64,000 nucleotides of DNA. It comes from Pascua guehoae. Lineage: Eukaryota > Basidiomycota > Tremellomycetes > Trichosporonales > Trichosporonaceae. Positions 23,136 through 34,785 of the stretch are shown piece after piece (position 1 is the first letter of the stretch; every line of letters starts with the position of its first letter). Both the position numbers and the translations under genes were made by a program. Below the pieces are notes generated by a model. That model saw only the letters and a program-made list of their open reading frames with translations. It was not told the origin of the DNA and did not search any database. The stretch spans positions 74,029 to 138,028 of the forward strand of contig BCJX01000005.1 in the NCBI GenBank assembly GCA_001600415.1, given 5' to 3'.

Positions 23136-23366
23136 ATGCGCTCTCCTCCCATTGCCCCTCAGCCACCGTACGACGAAGAACGAGAGGCTCATGGGCTTGC
23201 CCCCGCCGGGCGCCGTGATCAGGAGCAGCCAGAGGGACCGCCCTGGCAGTTCTGGGTGGTGGTGGTGCTGGTCTGTGTTTTCGCGACCTACGGGCTGTCG
23301 CATTACGCGTATAAACCGCGTCCCGAGTGCACAATCCCACCCGCTCTGGGTAACAGCTCCCTATAG
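23136..23366 (+). CDS. Small single-pass membrane protein (hypothetical)
   Basis: Intronless, 76 aa. Residues 1-38 are polar and Pro/Glu-rich (MRSPPIAPQPPYDEERE). Residues about 41-64 form one membrane helix (WQFWVVVVLVCVFATYGLSH). A short tail with one Cys ends PPALGNSSL. There is no cleavable signal peptide, so a tail-anchored or type II-like insertion is likely. A good TATA box precedes it. The antisense frame is longer but has no promoter or initiator support and reads as low-complexity. No family recognised. It lies in the accessory region between the decayed duplicate and the nuclease-like gene. Confidence 0.55.
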   Translation: MRSPPIAPQPPYDEEREAHGLAPAGRRDQEQPEGPPWQFWVVVVLVCVFATYGLSHYAYKPRPECTIPPALGNSSL

Positions 23367-23598
23367 CTCTCGTCTCGGCGGAGCTCGTAGCGGTTGGGGC
23401 TCGTGGCCGCAACGCCTCCGAAGAGGCCCAACATAATTCCGCCGTGAGCCTCTCGCGCGTGAGCAAGTTGCTTGCCACACACGACCACCCGAGCAGGCAG
23501 CAAAGTGGTTCTTGCCTCTTGCAAGTGTTCGCGATATACAGAGTTGTATGCTACGTCTTTTGCAACGTATGCTTTTAATGGTATGCACAGTCGATGTT

Positions 23599-23811
23599 GT
23601 ACAGTACGCGGCACAACGAGTGTTCCGGATCGATACGGCCGAGATGGATGGAGGACACTCGGAGCATAAACAAATGCGTTGCAGCCCAGACAACAGCAGT
23701 GACACCGTGGAGCAACAACAGGTACAAATACAGACAGACATATTTGATAGGGATCACAACCGCTCCACAACGCTCTTCGCATCGTTCGCCTCAAGCCGCA
23801 GCTCTGCTCCG
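23599..23811 (+). repeat. Parent copy of the 21793-22033 repeat
   Basis: Covers the last codons and 3' flank of the gene at 23791-25590 (-). See the paired copy for shared words. Same orientation. Confidence 0.75.
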
Positions 23812-25590
23812 TGTGGTAGGGCCTGAGAGCTCGAGGTTGCTTGACGCATGTGGCGGAGGCGAACGGTACGTCGACGAGGTCGACGTCGACAATTGTGCCC
23901 GAGTCCGGGGAACGAAAGACTGTTGCTTTTCGGTCAACTATGTTCCTCTTTATGGTACAACTCACCTGGTACCGCCCAGACGACGATGCCGAGCTTCCGG
24001 AGCCATTGCGGGACGCCTGTGGCGTCTGGCTACCGTAGTATTGATCCGTCCGATAGTCCGACTGACTTCCATACGTGTCGCCTGATGAGGTCAAACGGCC
24101 GTACGGGTCAGAGTTGAGCCGCTCGAATGAAGAGTGCCCAGAAGACGGCATTTGTCGGTACCGGGAGGTAGACTGGGTCTCTTGGGTGTCGACGTAGGTT
24201 GCTGTGGGGCCGAGGCGACGGGGCTCACGGGGGGGTGAGTTTCGGCTGGAAGAGTCGAGCCGATCGTATTGCGAGGGGAGTGACATCAAGGCGCTAGACG
24301 CTTGCGAAGGACGCGACATCAAGGTGCTACTGGCATGCAACGATGACTGAGTGGTCAGTGAATGCTGAATTGGCGCTCTCGCTCACCTGTTGCTTTCTAG
24401 GCGCTTGCGTTCGTCGCGAAGGCGATCCGAGCTGGCCGACTGACGACGACACCGGGGTGACTACCCTCGATGAGTGGATGAGCCCTCGCAAGACCATGTT
24501 CTTGTGTGTGATAGCTGCGATGACCTGCAGGAGGGTATACTCGTTGGTCCCTGCCCGAGGGCTGCCAAAGCCTTTGGAGAACTTGACTATGGACGTTGGA
24601 GCACGTCGACGACTTGTTGGAGTCGCATCCTGGGCGTTGATAATCATGAACCGGTTGCCCGTGGTGATGATTCTATAAGGCGCACCCGTTACCATGCAGT
24701 ATGCGTACACCTCAAAGATCAGAGTGTACATTGTCGTTTGGAGTGGAGAGAGCTCCTGCACCTCGCCACCAACTCGAATCTGTATCTTCTTCGCTTTTCT
24801 CTTGTCGTTGCCCCCCGCGTTGTTGCAATCCTCCTCCTCGTCGTCGTCCGACGCGTCCGAGTCGACGAGTTCCGCTGTCACCTCTCCGTCAATGTTGTTG
24901 AAATCGTTTAAAATGTCAAAGACCTGGTCAGGAGCAACCCTGCGCGCCTTGAGCTCCACCGACGTCAGGACAATGGGCTTTCGCTTCTTCGATACTTGGA
25001 CGTGGACAGAACGGTCGATCTTTGCACATGATTGGGGATCGTCGACGTCTTTGCCGAAACGACGCTTTGTCGAAGCACCTGGGGCCGCGGGGTAACTGAT
25101 TGGATGTTCGGCATGGTAGGAAGGAGCAGAGTAGCCCGATGGGAGCTGGAACGTCCCAACGAGGAGAAGGTCGTTAAGAATGCGGCCGACCTCCTGGTCG
25201 ACATGCCGTCCCATGTCGGCCTCGTTGTATACCAAGGTAGCGGGGTCGGTGAAACGACCACGAGAAAAGTTACGAGACTCTTGGGTCTGCAGCCGGTCGA
25301 TGTCTCTCGCATCGCACGGAGTCTCGGATAATTCCCGCATGACGGCGTTGACTGCATCCTCCGTGGAGCGGTCGTTCATCATGATGATCGTGACGGGACC
25401 CATTCCAAGGACGTATTCGAGAATGGGTTTTATGTCTGCGTACGTTTCCTTGTCGGTGGAGCCTCGCCACTCCATCTTGCCAAGTCGGTAGCGCCGCAGG
25501 AAGTCGGACCAGGTCAGCTAGGCGGCGTCAGCAACCTTAGGATAGTCGACATACCTTTGCCTGGGCTCTCTGTTTGGCGCCCAAAGTCAT
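23791..25590 (-). CDS. Unrecognised protein with PD-(D/E)XK nuclease-like motifs
   Basis: Four exons (25555-25590, 24387-25517, 23966-24346, 23791-23919) give 558 aa; each junction keeps frame. A candidate catalytic set is visible: D180 in SCAKIDRSV, then strand IVLTSVELKA with E200-x-K202, and downstream Q272 in SPLQTTMYTLIFEVYAYC followed by PYRIITTGNRFMII. This D...ExK...Q-helix-strand order is that of restriction-endonuclease-like folds, such as those found ahead of kinases or helicases in fungal proteins. An acidic run (SDASDDDEEEDC, about 232-243) interrupts it. The C-terminal 180 residues are Ser/Arg-rich and probably disordered. No signal peptide. Nuclease activity is an inference from motif order only. 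Divergent from the 26451 gene, 860 bp away. Confidence 0.7.
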
Positions 25591-26450
25591 CGTGGTTCGG
25601 AATCTCGCTGATGAGCGCAGGGGGGTGGCTCGGTGTTGATCGGTGGGGAGATGGGGAGGAGGTGAGGGGGGCAGGAAGTGACCAACACCTCAAGACTCCA
25701 TTTTATGAGGACGTTGGCTCATCGTTGTCGGATCGCGAACTGCCACATTTACTCCTCTGTGGCTGTCCATCGTCAACACAGCCGCAGGGGAAGCGGTGAC
25801 ACTACTCGTTGTTTATTGTGTGGATGCTGAACCAGACGAACGGCCCACTCTTAATGGTCAGAACATCAGAGCGAGCGTACAGTATTGTTTCACTTGAGCA
25901 CAGCTGTGTCCCAGAATGCCCAACTATAAGAGAAGGCCCCGTCGTTTCAACTACCTCTACATACAGTAGTATGTAACCCCTTCAATCCCTCCAATTGAGG
26001 GGGGTGCTATTTCTTAACAAGGCCAAAGTATGGAAACCTTTGACCAGATGCGGCAATAGCGTACTCAATCGTCCCGTAACGACCAGTGACACGTCATGCT
26101 GTGTGTGCCTTGTCCCCCCGTCCGTTTAGCTCTGCGTCGGCCCCTTGCACAGCACAGCACAGCATCTCTGCAAACGCTGTGCTAACCCCTGGCCCTCAAC
26201 GGGTCCATTACTACCCCAACTCCGTACCGTTACTGAAACGGCTTGTGAGTGGAGGTTGCCGTAATGCCAACTTGCGCTAAAGAGTACGTACGTCAGCCAG
26301 ACCTGGCGCGGGTGTCGCAGCCCCTAGAACGCGGTGCAAGACTGTACGTGCAGCGGGCGGTGTGCTCACAGCAGTCTGGATGGTGGAGAGTTAAATACAA
26401 CTACACTCTGCCAACACCTTTCATCTCTCCCTCGCATCACCACAACCACC
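25591..26450. promoter_or_regulatory. Shared intergenic region of the two divergent accessory genes
   Basis: 860 bp between the start codons at 25590 (-) and 26451 (+). No gene seen. The right 150 bp (from about 26300) is the block whose decayed copy lies at 22050-22205, so promoter sequence was part of the duplication. TTAAATAC at 26391 could serve as a TATA-like element. Confidence 0.45.
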
Positions 26451-27749
26451 ATGGCCACGCTCCGAGAACTGTTCCCCGTGGAACGCTTGAACTGGTCATT
26501 TCCACGCGTCCACAGACCGACCTACCGCTTCGCCCCGCCGCCCTTCAACAACGAGTGGGACAGATTCTGGATCCGGCATGCAGCCGGACGGGCAAGCCGC
26601 GAATGGGTGGACATAGCCCACAAGGGCGAGTGGACGAGGATCGATCCAGCTTGTTTCAGGCTGGCTGTCTTTGACAAGACTGATGAGCTGTAGGTAGAGT
26701 ACAGTGACACTGTGGTCTTGGAAACTTGGAAACCTGACACACGCAGCATTGAAGAGAGCTTGGACACCAGGGTCGTCCCATGCCTCCAAGGATACAAAGA
26801 ATACATCAAATTGGCGCACGCATTCACATTCGAAGTCTACGACCATGTCAGTCGATCAACCATTGATTCACTCTTCACGGGACAAAAAGGCTGATTGGGT
26901 AAACAGGTAATCGATCTTTTCGAGCGCGAACACATTGATTCCTCGTCGATACCACCGCTTGAGACGGATGTGTGGCCCTTTTGTCATCGGAGCTTCCTCT
27001 TGAACTACTCAGTCGGGGACCATGGCAACTTCCACGTACCAGACGAGGAGCTTGTCCCGATCGACCCGGCCGACTTTGGACGCTTTGATCCCAACGCCCT
27101 GTATCGAGAAGGAAAGATCAAGGTGTCGACCTTCACCCTCGGCTGGAACAAGTTCAACAAGGAGTACGACGTCGACGACGACGGCAACCCGATTGTCGAC
27201 GGTCCCGGCATCCCAGCGGACAGCAAGAAGAAGACGTCTTCAAGCAAGAGGAAGCCGGAGCCCAAACCGCAGGCCAAGCCCAAGCCCAAGGTACCGACGG
27301 AGGCAAGGCATAAGCTGACACCTTCACAGGTCAGTGCCCCTCCTCTTCCTCCTCCTCCTCCTGTCGTAGTGTACCCAAACCAACCACCCAGGCCGCCCCA
27401 ACCTCGTCCAAACAAGAAGAGCAAGGCGCGCAAAGCCCTGGGTCTTCTGAGTCTGGGGAGGAACGACCACGAAAAGTACGACGACGTCGCACAAGTCGAT
27501 CAGACGAGCGCCGCCTACGGTCAGATGACGAGGCCCCTCTCGCCCCGTCAGGAACTGCGGCAACGGTACCCTCCGACCCCGACCAGGAGCAGTCACGCGA
27601 CGAGGGAGATGGCGCCCGCGCACCTGCCTCAGAGGGCGATGCATCCGCCTAGTACCTCTGGCGGTATGTCGTTCCTTCATGGACACATTGACAGTGCACC
27701 CGACGCGCCAGAGTGGCACGTCGACACTGGATATCGGGTATCTCGGTGA
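26451..27749 (+). CDS. Unrecognised accessory protein, partner of the nuclease-like gene
   Basis: Three exons (26451-26689, 26747-26846, 26907-27749) give up to 393 aa. Residues 1-180 look globular, with many aromatics (FNNEWDRFWIRHAAGRASRE, WPFCHRSFLLNY). A conserved-looking stretch is FTLGWNKFNKEYDVDDDGNP. From about residue 215 the protein is Lys/Pro-rich (KRKPEPKPQAKPKPK, PPLPPPPPVVV) and probably disordered. 27292-27330 has GTACCG...CTGAC...CACAG signals and is 39 nt in frame, so it may be a fourth intron or an optional segment. No family or catalytic motif recognised. A decayed copy of its promoter and 5' end lies at 22050-22351. Confidence 0.65.
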
Positions 27750-28411
27750 CGATGGCGCGGTGACCGTAGCGTGAGGAGCTAGCATCCAAGCACATGTATG
27801 TATTATTACTGGTAAGAGAAGATGGCATCCCGCTTTGCCAAACCGGTTGGCGACAATGGTGGGAACGGCGAGCGGGGCTGAACATGTCAACGCGCCTCTG
27901 GTTGGTCTTGCGAGCCGGTAGGGTCAAGTCATACGCGGGGTTTGGAGCTTGTTCACCATGGCATGTCCATGGAGCAGTTGAGTTGCACACGAGACGCGTT
28001 TATCCGCGTGTTGAACTGGGTTGTACATGCATGCATACGGTTTGGGCCAGTAAGTTGTCATTCTGCGGCTCTGGTCAGATACAGGTCAGTCGCGCAGAAG
28101 AGTCTATTCTCGGCTGTGCAATGCAGACGGGTACAGTACAGGTACAGTTTCAACACGCAGTTGCATGGTTGCACAGCATGCACAGCGTCCAACAAGGTGC
28201 AGGCGGGATGAGCATGTGCAGAACCAAGATGATAACCGTACGCGGTGCCTGAGAGAGTGACGGCGTGGCACAAGAGCCGCCCGCCCGCGTCGGCTGCGGC
28301 GATGCCATGTCCCATGTCGACCCTTGTTTTGCCACGACGGCGGTACTTGCAACCGCCATTTCAACATTCGACAGTCACTCTCCATCCTCTCCATCACTCT
28401 CCTTTTGCCCA
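27750..28411. other. Spacer
   Basis: No gene seen. Several short TGCATG and GTACAG words repeat around 28020-28190 without forming a clear array. Confidence 0.5.
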
Positions 28412-29053
28412 ATGCCACGACAAGACGCCTACCCTCTACTCCCAACACACGTCGACTCGGGGAGCGCGTCGTCGTCGCGCCTGTCGTCGCGCCCACCGAG
28501 CCGGGGCTCGGGTGGGCCCCTCCACCACGGCCATGTGCTGTCGCGGACGTCGTCGCGGGGCGGCTCGTCACATCGGCTCAGTCCCGAGCCCGACGACCGG
28601 TTAGATCCCAGTATACGCGGCGATACTGTGTGTGAGTTGTGGTGTAGAGCACGGTGCAGGGAGCACGGAGCATGGAGTATGGAGCATGGAGTGTCGAGCG
28701 ATGGGCACGGAGCAGCTTGTCGTCGGCGGGCGACCAAGGTTGGCTTCCCGTTGCGTTTCAGGAACAAGTGTTCCCCGGCGGCACAATGTCCCGTGTCGCC
28801 CACCGCTGCAGCCCCGAGCTCGTTACAACACACTGGCATCCGCTGACATGCCCAGTGTTCAAGGCCGAAGACGACGACGATGACGTCGAGCACGACGTGG
28901 ACGCGCCGCTCCTCGCTGCCCGCGACCGGATAACGGCCGAGGACGAGGAGGTGTTCACCGACGGGCCGGCGACGGCGCGCGGGACCATGATGGACGGCAT
29001 TGCGAATGTGAGCTGAGACGCGAGGCTGCGGCAGCGTCGGAGGGGGGAGGCAA

Positions 29054-29102
<49 letters not shown>

Positions 29103-31407
29103 GGTGGCGGCACTGGGGTTTATGGCTACGGCTATGGCGCGGTTCGGCAGGACGCTGCCGGGCGGCACTCGAGGATGCGTCGGCGTGCTGGGCACAGCAA
29201 CGGCTGGCACCAGCCGGCATCTGCGCGTGCACAGCGCAGCCCGCAGCCCGCAGCCGCAGCCGCAGCCGCAGCGAGCGCACACTTCAGGGTCGACACCGGC
29301 CATGACAACAACGGCAACCATTTGGACCGCACCAGACTCGCGTGTCCCGGAGCAGCCTACCCGTGATACTGCAGGCCACACGCTGACGCTCCCAGATGGC
29401 CAACTCGATTCTCGGCGCGGGCATCATCGGCCTGCCGTACGCGATCAAGCAGGCGGGGTTCGTGACGGGTGTCGTGCTGCTGGTCGGACTCGCGGGCGTG
29501 ACGGACTGGACGATTCGGCTGGTGGTCCTCAATGCAAAGTTGTCAGGGAGGGATTCGTATATCGAGGTGAGTGATGGCTGAGGTTGGGGCTCGGGTTGGT
29601 GTTGAGTTGGGAGGAGGGGAGGAGGGGAGACGAACGAGAGCGCGATGGGGAGGGGGAAGGGGGCCGGAAGGAGAGATTGGAGACAGAGTTGGCGAGAGGG
29701 AAGAGGTCGTGGACGAGAGTGGGATGGTGACTCTGAGAGATTCTGAGGCGAGGGGACGGGATGAGGAGGGAATGGGGGGTCGCCACGCCAGAGCGGAGAT
29801 GTTAATTGTATGGGAAGACAATTTGCGGAAGGAGGGACCAGGACGAGGAGGAGATGTAGAGGACATGGCGACGAGATGGTGCCCATGGTGCCCCGACCGA
29901 GAGGTGGAGATTACGAAGCAGTTACGGGATGGAAACGCCTGGGGACCAGGAGGTGATGACAGGTGGAGAGCAGACAGAACGCAGAGCGGATAAAATGGAA
30001 GGGGGATAGTACGAAATGCCAGTCACTGGACCCAGGCTCGCATCCCCAACTTTGCCTGGACGTCTTGTTACCAACATTGCTCCATTTGCTAACCACAGGT
30101 CATGCACCACTGCTTTGGAGCGTGGGGATCTGGAGCCGTCTCGTTTTTCCAGTTTGCGTTTGCGTTTGGCGGGTGAGTCATTCTATTCCTGTGACCGTCG
30201 GCTGACAACCAGCATGTGCGCGTTCAATGTGATTATCGGCGACACGATCCCGCAGGTGATCCGATGGATTTTTCCCTTTCTCGCCGACCACGCCGTGCTG
30301 GACATTCTCGTGGACCGGCGGTTTATCATTATACTCGCGACGGTGGCCGTGTCTTTTCCGCTCTCTTTACACCGGGACATTGTCAAGCTGTCCAAGTCGT
30401 CGGGCTTTGCGCTCGTGAGCATGGGCGTGATTGTGGCGTCGGTCGTGTTCCGCGGCATCGGCGTGGATCGCGAGCTGCGCGGCTCGGCGCTCGACGTCTT
30501 TAGCCTCATGAAACCCGGCGTGTTTGAGGCCATTGGCGTCATTTCGTTTGCTTTTGTCTGCCACCACAACACGACGTTCATCTACAAGAGTCTTCAAACG
30601 CCCACACTCGACCGGTTCAACGCCGTCACGCACGCCAGCACGGGTATGAGTCTGGTCTGCTGCTTGCTCATGAGCGTCACTGGCTACCTCATCTTTACCG
30701 ACAAGACCGAGGGCAACATTCTCAACAACTTTAGTCCAGACGACTGGGTCATCAACATTGCGCGTTTCTGCTTTGGCGCAAACATGTCCACCACGAGTAC
30801 GTTCGGGCAACTGCTTTTTAACCTGTAGATAACCTTGGGACCATACTAACCCCCAGTCCCATTGGAAAACTATGTCTGCCGCGAGGTCATCGAGGACTAC
30901 TTGTGGAAGGGCCAGCCGTTCAACCGCACGCGGCATGTTGTCGTCACGTCCCTCATTGTCTTTTCGGCAATGTTCAGTGCGTCCCGTGGTTGCGTGGTCT
31001 CGCCCCTGCTCTGCCTTAAGTGCTGACTCCAGTTTCACTCCTTACCTGCGACCTCGGTGTCGTTCTCGAAATTGCCGGTGGCCTCAGTGCCACCGCCTTG
31101 GCATTTATCGTGAGTACCCGTCGTGCTTGATACACATCCACACAAGGTACACACGTCGCCCCCCGCACGACACACCACGCGCCATGCGCCCGACCCTCCC
31201 TCCCCCCCCCCTATCCCCAAAACACACACTCACACCCAGTTCCCAGCAATGGCCTACTTTGTCCTCCTGCGCGGACCATGGAACTCGCGCCAAAAGCTCC
31301 CAGCCGTCATCTGCGCCGTGTTCGGCTTTGTCGTCCTCATCCTCTCGTGCGGCATCACCATTGTCAAGACGGTCCGCGGCGAGGTGTCGCACAAGCAGTG
31401 CACATAG
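28412..31407 (+). CDS. Vacuolar-type amino acid transporter (AVT / SLC38-like)
   Basis: Eight exons (28412-28631, 28856-29007, 29396-29566, 30099-30172, 30213-30796, 30857-30976, 31033-31109, 31240-31407) give 521 aa. A Ser/acidic cytosolic N-tail (about 120 aa) precedes an amino acid/auxin permease core of 11 predicted TM helices. TM1 has the family signature NSILGAGIIGLPYAIKQAG. Later landmarks are FNVIIGDTIPQVI, FVCHHNTTFIYKSLQTP, the glycine-rich GNILNNFSPDD loop and DLGVVLEIAGGLSATALAFI. It should move neutral amino acids across the vacuolar membrane. Which AVT paralogue is not clear. The 388-nt second intron contains a long poly(G) tract, and the third intron is 532 nt. Confidence 0.92.
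29055..29100. repeat. Poly(G) tract inside intron 2 of the transporter
   Basis: About 46 consecutive G on the + (coding) strand, within intron 29008-29395. True length uncertain because of the homopolymer. Confidence 0.9.
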
Positions 31408-31872
31408 GCTGGCGAGGGACGCATACGAGACGGGGCATCAGAGGGGTTCGAGGGCCCCAAGCCCTCCATAGGACGATACGCGACACGACAATGTGCGTGA
31501 CGAGCACCTGCATCCCGCTGGCGGGCAGAAAAGTTGTCACTGTGCGCTTTTTCAATATCAGACACGTCCACACTGGACCACGTCGCATGCTTGCATGACC
31601 GGTTATTAGCAACTGTATGAATAGCACTGTTTGAATCTATCAGATACACGAGCGGGGACAGCAGCACGGTCCTCGCTTCTGATACCCTGTACTGAGCGCG
31701 TTGGACGCGGTCGGCAGAGTCGCATTCCGCCGCCCGCTAGAACTCTGTAGCCATACCAAAATGCCGTCCTCCTGGCCCGCGCCGCCTCCCCGCCCTTCGC
31801 TCCAGGGCATACCGAGGATGGCCGCACCTCCCATCTTCATCCACCCCCTCCTGCCCCGTCGCTCTCACCACC
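31408..31872. other. Convergent spacer
   Basis: 465 bp between the transporter and the kinase 3' ends. No gene seen. Confidence 0.6.
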
Positions 31873-34785
31873 CTAATTCTTGCCCTTGCGGGGCTTTGTC
31901 AAAAACTGGCCCAGATAAAACCTGCCGTCGAGGGCACACAAGGTCGCGGCGGCGGGCAAGACCTGGACCTGGAAGGTATCAAAGTCGTAGCCCTCGCCGT
32001 CAATGGTGAGTTTGGGCTGGTTTACCTTGTCGAGATTCTCGGCAATGAACGCGCGCGCCCTGTAATAGTGCTGGCTCTCGTGCCAAAACATGTGCCCGTG
32101 CTCTGCGCCGTCCATGACCTCGGCATACGTGAGGCGGGGGACGACACGCTGGACGACAACGTCCATGAGCCCGTCGGCGCCGCCCAGGACGGGCCACTGG
32201 TTGAAATCGCGCGAGACCCACGGCATCAGCCCCGCGTACAGGTACGACACGGCGTAGTCGTCGCGCCAACCGCCCGATGTTGGGAGTGCAGAGGCCGAGG
32301 TCGACGTCGCGTCCGAGGTCGAGGTCGCGCGCACCGGCGTCGTCGCGGCGGTCATGTATGCGGACGCATTGGTCATGCCCGACGTCGAGCCAGATGCACT
32401 GTGCTGTGACGGTGTCGTGCCCGACGTCCGGCGCGACATGGACGGCGTCGACTTGCGCGACAGCGTCAGCGAGCTGCTTGTGCGGGTCACGAATTTGGGC
32501 TTGGGCGGTTGCGGCGTGCCCGTGTCAATGGTAAACCACGAGTCGTCGGGCTGGAGCGCCTCGGCTCCCGGGAGCGGTCCATCGTCGTCGTCGATGGGTT
32601 CGGTAACATTTTCGCCGCGCTCGGTAGCACCCGTAGAGGCCTTTGAGCTGCTCGTGTCGCCGTTGGTGGTGCCGCTTGCCCCAGCCCCGTCGGCCCCATC
32701 TAGTCCATTGGTTCCGTTCGTCCCGCTGGTCCCATTCGAGCGCTTGCTCCCACTGGTCCCACTTGCTCCGCTCGACTGTATCGATGAAGGGCGCTGCACA
32801 TCACGAATCATGGCGAGCGGGTCCGTCCCACCGCCGACAACATTGGTGCCGAGCACTTCGCGCGCCGCCGCGCGCGCGCCGGCCGCCATCGCCTCCTTGT
32901 CCGTCTCGACGGCGTCGATGCGGAGGCGCACCTTGAGGTTCTTGTTCTGTGCGATTCCGCGGAGCAAGCCGTACATGAAACGCGTGTCGCCCATCCATCG
33001 CAGGTGGTCGGTGCCAATGTCGACGTCGACCATGAGACCGAGCGCCTGCGAAAGAAAGGATACGCGGCGCTTGTTCTGTGGTAGGAGGAGGACCGAGCAG
33101 AGGTCGATTGTCATGTGCTGGCCTGCAGCGTTAGAGATCGGGGTAAACCTTAGCGCGGCGGACGCACTCGCACCGGGGCCTGTACGCACCTTTGATAACG
33201 TTGAGGGTTGCGAGTGGAATGTTGAACGTATCCTTTGCCCCAAACAAATTGGTGCAGCACGCACACGCCGAGCCGGTCGGGATCGGGGCAATGGGCGTAC
33301 GCAGCGCCTTGCGCGCGTCCGGTCGCGCCGCGAGGCCGTTCAAGATCTCGTAGATGAGGCCGTCGCCCGAGGCCGACGCAATGACACTGAAAAAGACGTG
33401 AGCATGGGACTCGTACGTGCGTACGTGCGCCTTGCGCCACCGATCGCGTCGCGTGCCGCCAGGTGTCCAGACGTCCAGCCGTCCACCCGCCACCAGTCCT
33501 GGGTCCAACTCACTCGTACTCTAGCTCCATTGACCGCACCATCTCCTCGGCGTGGTACCGGTGCGTCGTCTCTGGCATGTTAGTGCTACTGCCGTGGCGC
33601 GACGGTAATAATGGTCATGGCTCACCGCGTAGATCGACACGGCATCCCGCCGCCTCGAGAATGGGCAGGACCGTCTGCTTGACAATGCTTGATCCTTTGC
33701 CCTTCCCGCCAAACGGGTTGACGATGAGGAGGACACGGCGGAATGCATTGGTGACTGGTGTTAGCTTCCGTAGCAGTCGGCTGTCTTTGCGGCTGCAAGC
33801 AGTCCTAGGTTGTGTTCCAGTCTGTGCAAGCGCTACGAGTAGGTTGCGATGTGGGTTCCTCTCATGCTCTGTTGGCCACTACCGGGATGAATGCCAGCTA
33901 GGCTGCAGGAAGGAAGGTTGCACGCGAACCCCCTCATGCCTCGGCTGGCCATAACCGCCTGCCGAGTTGCCCGTCATGCTTGTTGCTGTTGGCAGCGAGC
34001 AGACTGGACATTGACGCCCTCTTCGGGCAGAACAACCATGCTCGCAGCCACAAGGAGGCTCGACCTCGATCACAGAAGGAACCAACGTCCCAACCCCTCG
34101 TGACCACACCGACCAGAGGCTTCCCGTCTACACTCCCAATCTCGTCTTCCCCAATATCCACCAGACTCACCAGGGTACGCGGCCCGCATCGCCTCGTCGA
34201 CCCACTCCTGGGCATCCGCGGCATGCGTCGGCTGCACGAGCACGTGGATCTTGGACAGCTGCAGCACGCTTGTCTTTGCGCTCTTTTGCGTGAGCGCGTG
34301 CAGGTCCAGGCGGCGGTTGGCCGCCTCGCCGTCCGTGGCCGTGGTGGGTGGCGGTGCGAGGCGCGCGCGGAGGAGCAGGCGCGTCGGGCACGACAGCAGG
34401 CGCTTGGGTGCTGGGCGGGTGTTAGTTGGATCTCGGCGGTGGGGTCGGGNTGAGGCTGGGGCTGGGGCTGGGGCTGGGGCTAGGGGAGTCGGGGGGTGGG
34501 GGGTGCGTAGTGACGTCGGCGTCGACGTGCGCCGATAGCAGTTTCGAGCGGGACAGGGGCCGGCGGCATGGCCGACGGAGCACCGCTGACCCCGACACTG
34601 GTGTACCCGTACCGCTGACAGCGTCCCACCAACNCGTCANCCNCCCCCCCCCCCCCCCTTTCTCTCCCAGGACACTCACGCCGTCCATCAGCACTGAGCT
34701 GGAGGACATCGAGCTGCCCGTCCTCGATGCACAGCAGGCCGCGCTTGTCGTTGTGGAGCAGGACCGGAATGTCCTGCTTGCTCAT
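31873..34785 (-). CDS. LCB4: Sphingoid long-chain-base (sphingosine) kinase
   Basis: Six exons (34680-34785, 34171-34410, 33626-33754, 33514-33571, 33190-33386, 31873-33122) give 659 aa. The enzyme phosphorylates sphingoid bases using ATP. The diacylglycerol-kinase-type catalytic domain shows the nucleotide loop NPFGGKGKG (residues 128-136), the SGDG motif (184-187, VIASASGDGLIYEILNGL) and IPTGSACACCTNLFG. The C-terminal lipid-kinase half contains VDIGTDHLRWMGDTRFMYG and ends FQVQVLPAAATLCALDGR. A low-complexity insert of Ser/Thr/Gly repeats (about residues 365-540) separates these parts. The LCB4 symbol is by family; LCB4 and LCB5 cannot be separated. Intron 1 holds a poly(C)/N tract. Confidence 0.9.
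34634..34658. repeat. Poly(C) tract with Ns in intron 1 of the sphingoid base kinase
   Basis: A C run with several Ns at 34634-34658, inside intron 34411-34679. On the coding (-) strand it is poly(G). An N at 34450 and a (GGGGCT)n-like run at 34453-34482 lie in the same intron. Confidence 0.85.

Noticed and set aside
22888..23478. 196-codon - strand frame over the small membrane protein gene
   Set aside because: The + strand frame has a TATA box, a well placed ATG and a clean membrane helix; the antisense frame is an Arg/Ala/Pro-rich shadow.
32354..33583. 409-codon + frame in the LCB kinase
   Set aside because: Antisense shadow; the - strand carries GGKGKG, SGDG and the lipid kinase core.
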